64,000 nt of DNA from Bretschneidera sinensis. Taxonomy: Eukaryota > Streptophyta > Magnoliopsida > Brassicales > Akaniaceae. Position numbers and translations under genes: made by a program. The stretch spans positions 91,716,373-91,780,372 of the forward strand of contig CM043704.1 in the NCBI GenBank assembly GCA_023935145.1, written 5' to 3'. The notes under the pieces were generated by a model. The model was given only the letters and a program-made list of their open reading frames with translations. It did not search any database and was not told the origin of the DNA. Each line of letters begins with the position of its first letter. The first letter of the stretch is position 1. Of the stretch, positions 62,347-64,000 are shown piece after piece.

Positions 62347-63068
62347 TAACATCTAAAATTCAATTTATTAAAGCAATGAAGCTGTCACAAAGAGAGCCTG
62401 ACAAAACCAGTGAGAACACCACAGCCAGGAAAAAGGCAGTAAAAATAAACCAGAAGCGCAACAAAAAAATCAACAAACCAAAACCAGAGAAACAAGTTAG
62501 TCAAGCCTGAAAACCAGGATATAGAATAGCCTAGACACCTGGGGTAGGCAATGGCAACATGAAAGTTTTTTCCCATCATTCAGCTCGATCTAGGTCATGT
62601 AATATGGTAATTCAAGAGCCACTTTTGTCTTTCGTGACAGATATTCTAAGGGCCCGAACCATAAGGTCTATTTTTTGTAATTTAGGTTAAATTTTATCAA
62701 TTGTGCATTTCAATTCCAGTTTGCTAATTGACCATCTCAACATAGGCAACAATATCGCATATCCCGTGTCAGTGAAGCAAGCATTGATCATTGAATGAAA
62801 AACATATAATAGAAATTTGTTCCCATTTCTTATAACAAATCATAAAGATCTAAAATACAATGTACATTGAAGAAGAGATTCCTCTTCTTCATCTCCCACG
62901 TAGAATGGATGCTGACATCAATTTTTCCTAATAAAGGGACACTACTAACACAGACTAAGCTTAGCTCAAAAGAATACAATCTATGTCATTTGATTGGAAA
63001 AAAAAATTTGTGCTACTCTACTTCTTTTCTCTAATTAATTCAACAAATCTAATATTTCTGTTGTATTC
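62347..63068. other. 3' flank of third SQE copy, duplicated from the second
   Basis: From about 62710 on it is colinear with 55850-56630 minus the MITE (shared CATCTCAACATAGGCAAC, GTGAAGCAAGCAT, ATCTAAAATACAATGTACATTGAAGA). 62360-62580 may be the 3' end of another LINE (minus strand, ending in TTTAATAAA), but this is weak. Confidence 0.6.
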
Positions 63069-63659
63069 TCAATTAACAGGAGGAGCTCTGTAATATGCAG
63101 CCATGGTTACAGGGAAGAACATCTGTCTAACTCCTTCAGCCTTTATTATTGGGAATATGATACCTGATGCTCCCTGAAACACAAGTAAAAATATGATCAG
63201 GTAGATAAACTTATTTAATCTATGCTATTATTATTCAAGACCAATCAATGAGAAACTATTATTCATTCATCCCGATGAAAAAAGAGAACGAAGCTGTGGA
63301 GGCGAAATATATTTAAAGAGATTGATTCGGACAAAAAATTACAAGAAGAGTAATTCAATTGAAGATTGAAAGTAACATACCAAAATTAATCTACCACCGA
63401 TCAAAATGCGTTTGGGTGAAGGAAATGGAAGTAACAAGCGCCCAACACCATAGATAGCCACTGCGAAGAAATGGAGGACCAAGCTCAGTGGACACGGATT
63501 TAGACCGGACAGTAGAGCTATTGGTCCATTTGAATATAGACCTCCAAGGCTCAAGTAGTCGAAGCACGCTTTGCGCATTTCCTTCCTTGCTGGATCAGAT
63601 GATGCACTGAACACTTTGTATAGGGCACCTGCCAATGTATTGATGGTTGATGCAACTGG
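63069..63659 (-). CDS. SQE: Squalene epoxidase copy 3, exons 7 and 8 only
   Basis: Exon 7 is 63659-63381 (279 bases) and exon 8 is 63173-63069 (105 bases, TGA), the same sizes as in the intact copy and open throughout ('PVASTINTLAGALYKVFSAS' to 'YYRAPPVN'). Exon 6 should lie about 100 bases further, but similarity stops near 63757 and no exon is seen up to the window end at 64000. So intron 6 either holds an insertion or the gene is a 3' fragment. The downstream flank is shared with copy 2, so this is a segmental duplicate. Confidence 0.85.
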
Positions 63660-64000
63660 CTGCAGACAAAATCATTAATTAGTACCAGTTAAAGACTGCT
63701 TGATGATTCTATAACTTCTGATAAAATGTATTTTTTAGCTCTATTGTTCTGGCTATCTACTTCCTAGAATAAGCACCACATTTATTTCCCATGTAGATAA
63801 TTATTGATGATATAGGTTCTACTATTACATTTAAAATTGCAATAAAACTTATAAATAATTTTTGGCATGCCCGACCAATGACAATTGTGAATATATATAT
63901 ATATATCATCCACATCCTTTTTCTTTCATTAATAGAATTTCGTTTGATTAAGACTAAGTTCCGTAAAAAAACCCTGCCTTCTTTGAAATATCATGAACAG
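63660..64000. other. Intron 6 or breakpoint of SQE copy 3
   Basis: The first 95 bases match intron 6 of the intact copy; from about 63757 the sequence is unrelated, AT-rich, with a TATATATATATATAT run near 63890. No exon was found. Confidence 0.5.

Noticed and set aside
62385..62579. 64-codon hydrophobic ORF upstream of SQE copy 3
   Set aside because: Its composition reflects AC-rich low-complexity DNA. At best it is a LINE 3' end, not a membrane-protein gene.

Overview
The window looks like nuclear DNA of a dicot plant. It has intron-split squalene epoxidase (SQE) genes, a PR-1-type CAP gene, and a dense nest of Ty3/gypsy (Tat and Athila lineages) and Ty1/copia LTR retrotransposons, a LINE fragment and MITEs. 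The species cannot be named from the sequence. Nearly every retroelement is broken. Only one gene, an SQE at 56631-59345 (- strand), reads as an intact protein (521 aa) once introns are removed.

Positions 1-41748 are one nested retrotransposon block. The oldest layer (T) is a minus-strand Tat element. Its 5' LTR is 41151-41748, its gag is split into three pieces, its pol is at 3038-6870, and a plus-strand antisense ORF with introns lies at 697-2745. Its 3' LTR is off the left edge. Athila element B (7862-32938) sits in T's gag. A related Athila, D (33552-41051), sits near T's gag start; D has lost RT, RNase H and integrase as well as its 3' LTR. Inside B lie a different Athila, C (14011-25808, TSD AGTCA), a solo LTR of the B/D family in the opposite orientation (10084-11329, TSD TTAAG), and a 5'-truncated LINE (30566-31147, TSD TTCCTTCTT). 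D preserves the empty site for both of the last two.

Positions 41749-64000 are a gene island built on an SQE family. It holds an eight-exon SQE pseudogene on the + strand (42369-45070), a relic of SQE exon 7 on the - strand (47143-47310), the intact SQE (56631-59345, -), and the last two exons of a further copy (63069-63659, -). A decayed Ty1/copia element (E, 47372-53560) appears to have landed in intron 6 of the relic. A frameshifted PR-1 gene (54865-55498, +) lies between. Paralogous flanks of the last two SQE copies reveal a 432-bp MITE by its empty site. A 906-bp Mutator-like MITE with long inverted repeats lies upstream of the intact SQE.

The least expected signal is in the Athila elements. 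Both families carry arrays of short palindromic cores, CTGCAG in C and CGATCG in B/D, about two helical turns apart. In C every clear pair I measured is exactly 22 bp apart. The arrays lie just upstream of the LTR TATA-like box and again upstream of the env-like ORF, suggesting a shared enhancer and an internal env promoter. Both families also carry a hairpin followed by a purine tract twice: next to the 3' LTR and again just after the env-like ORF.
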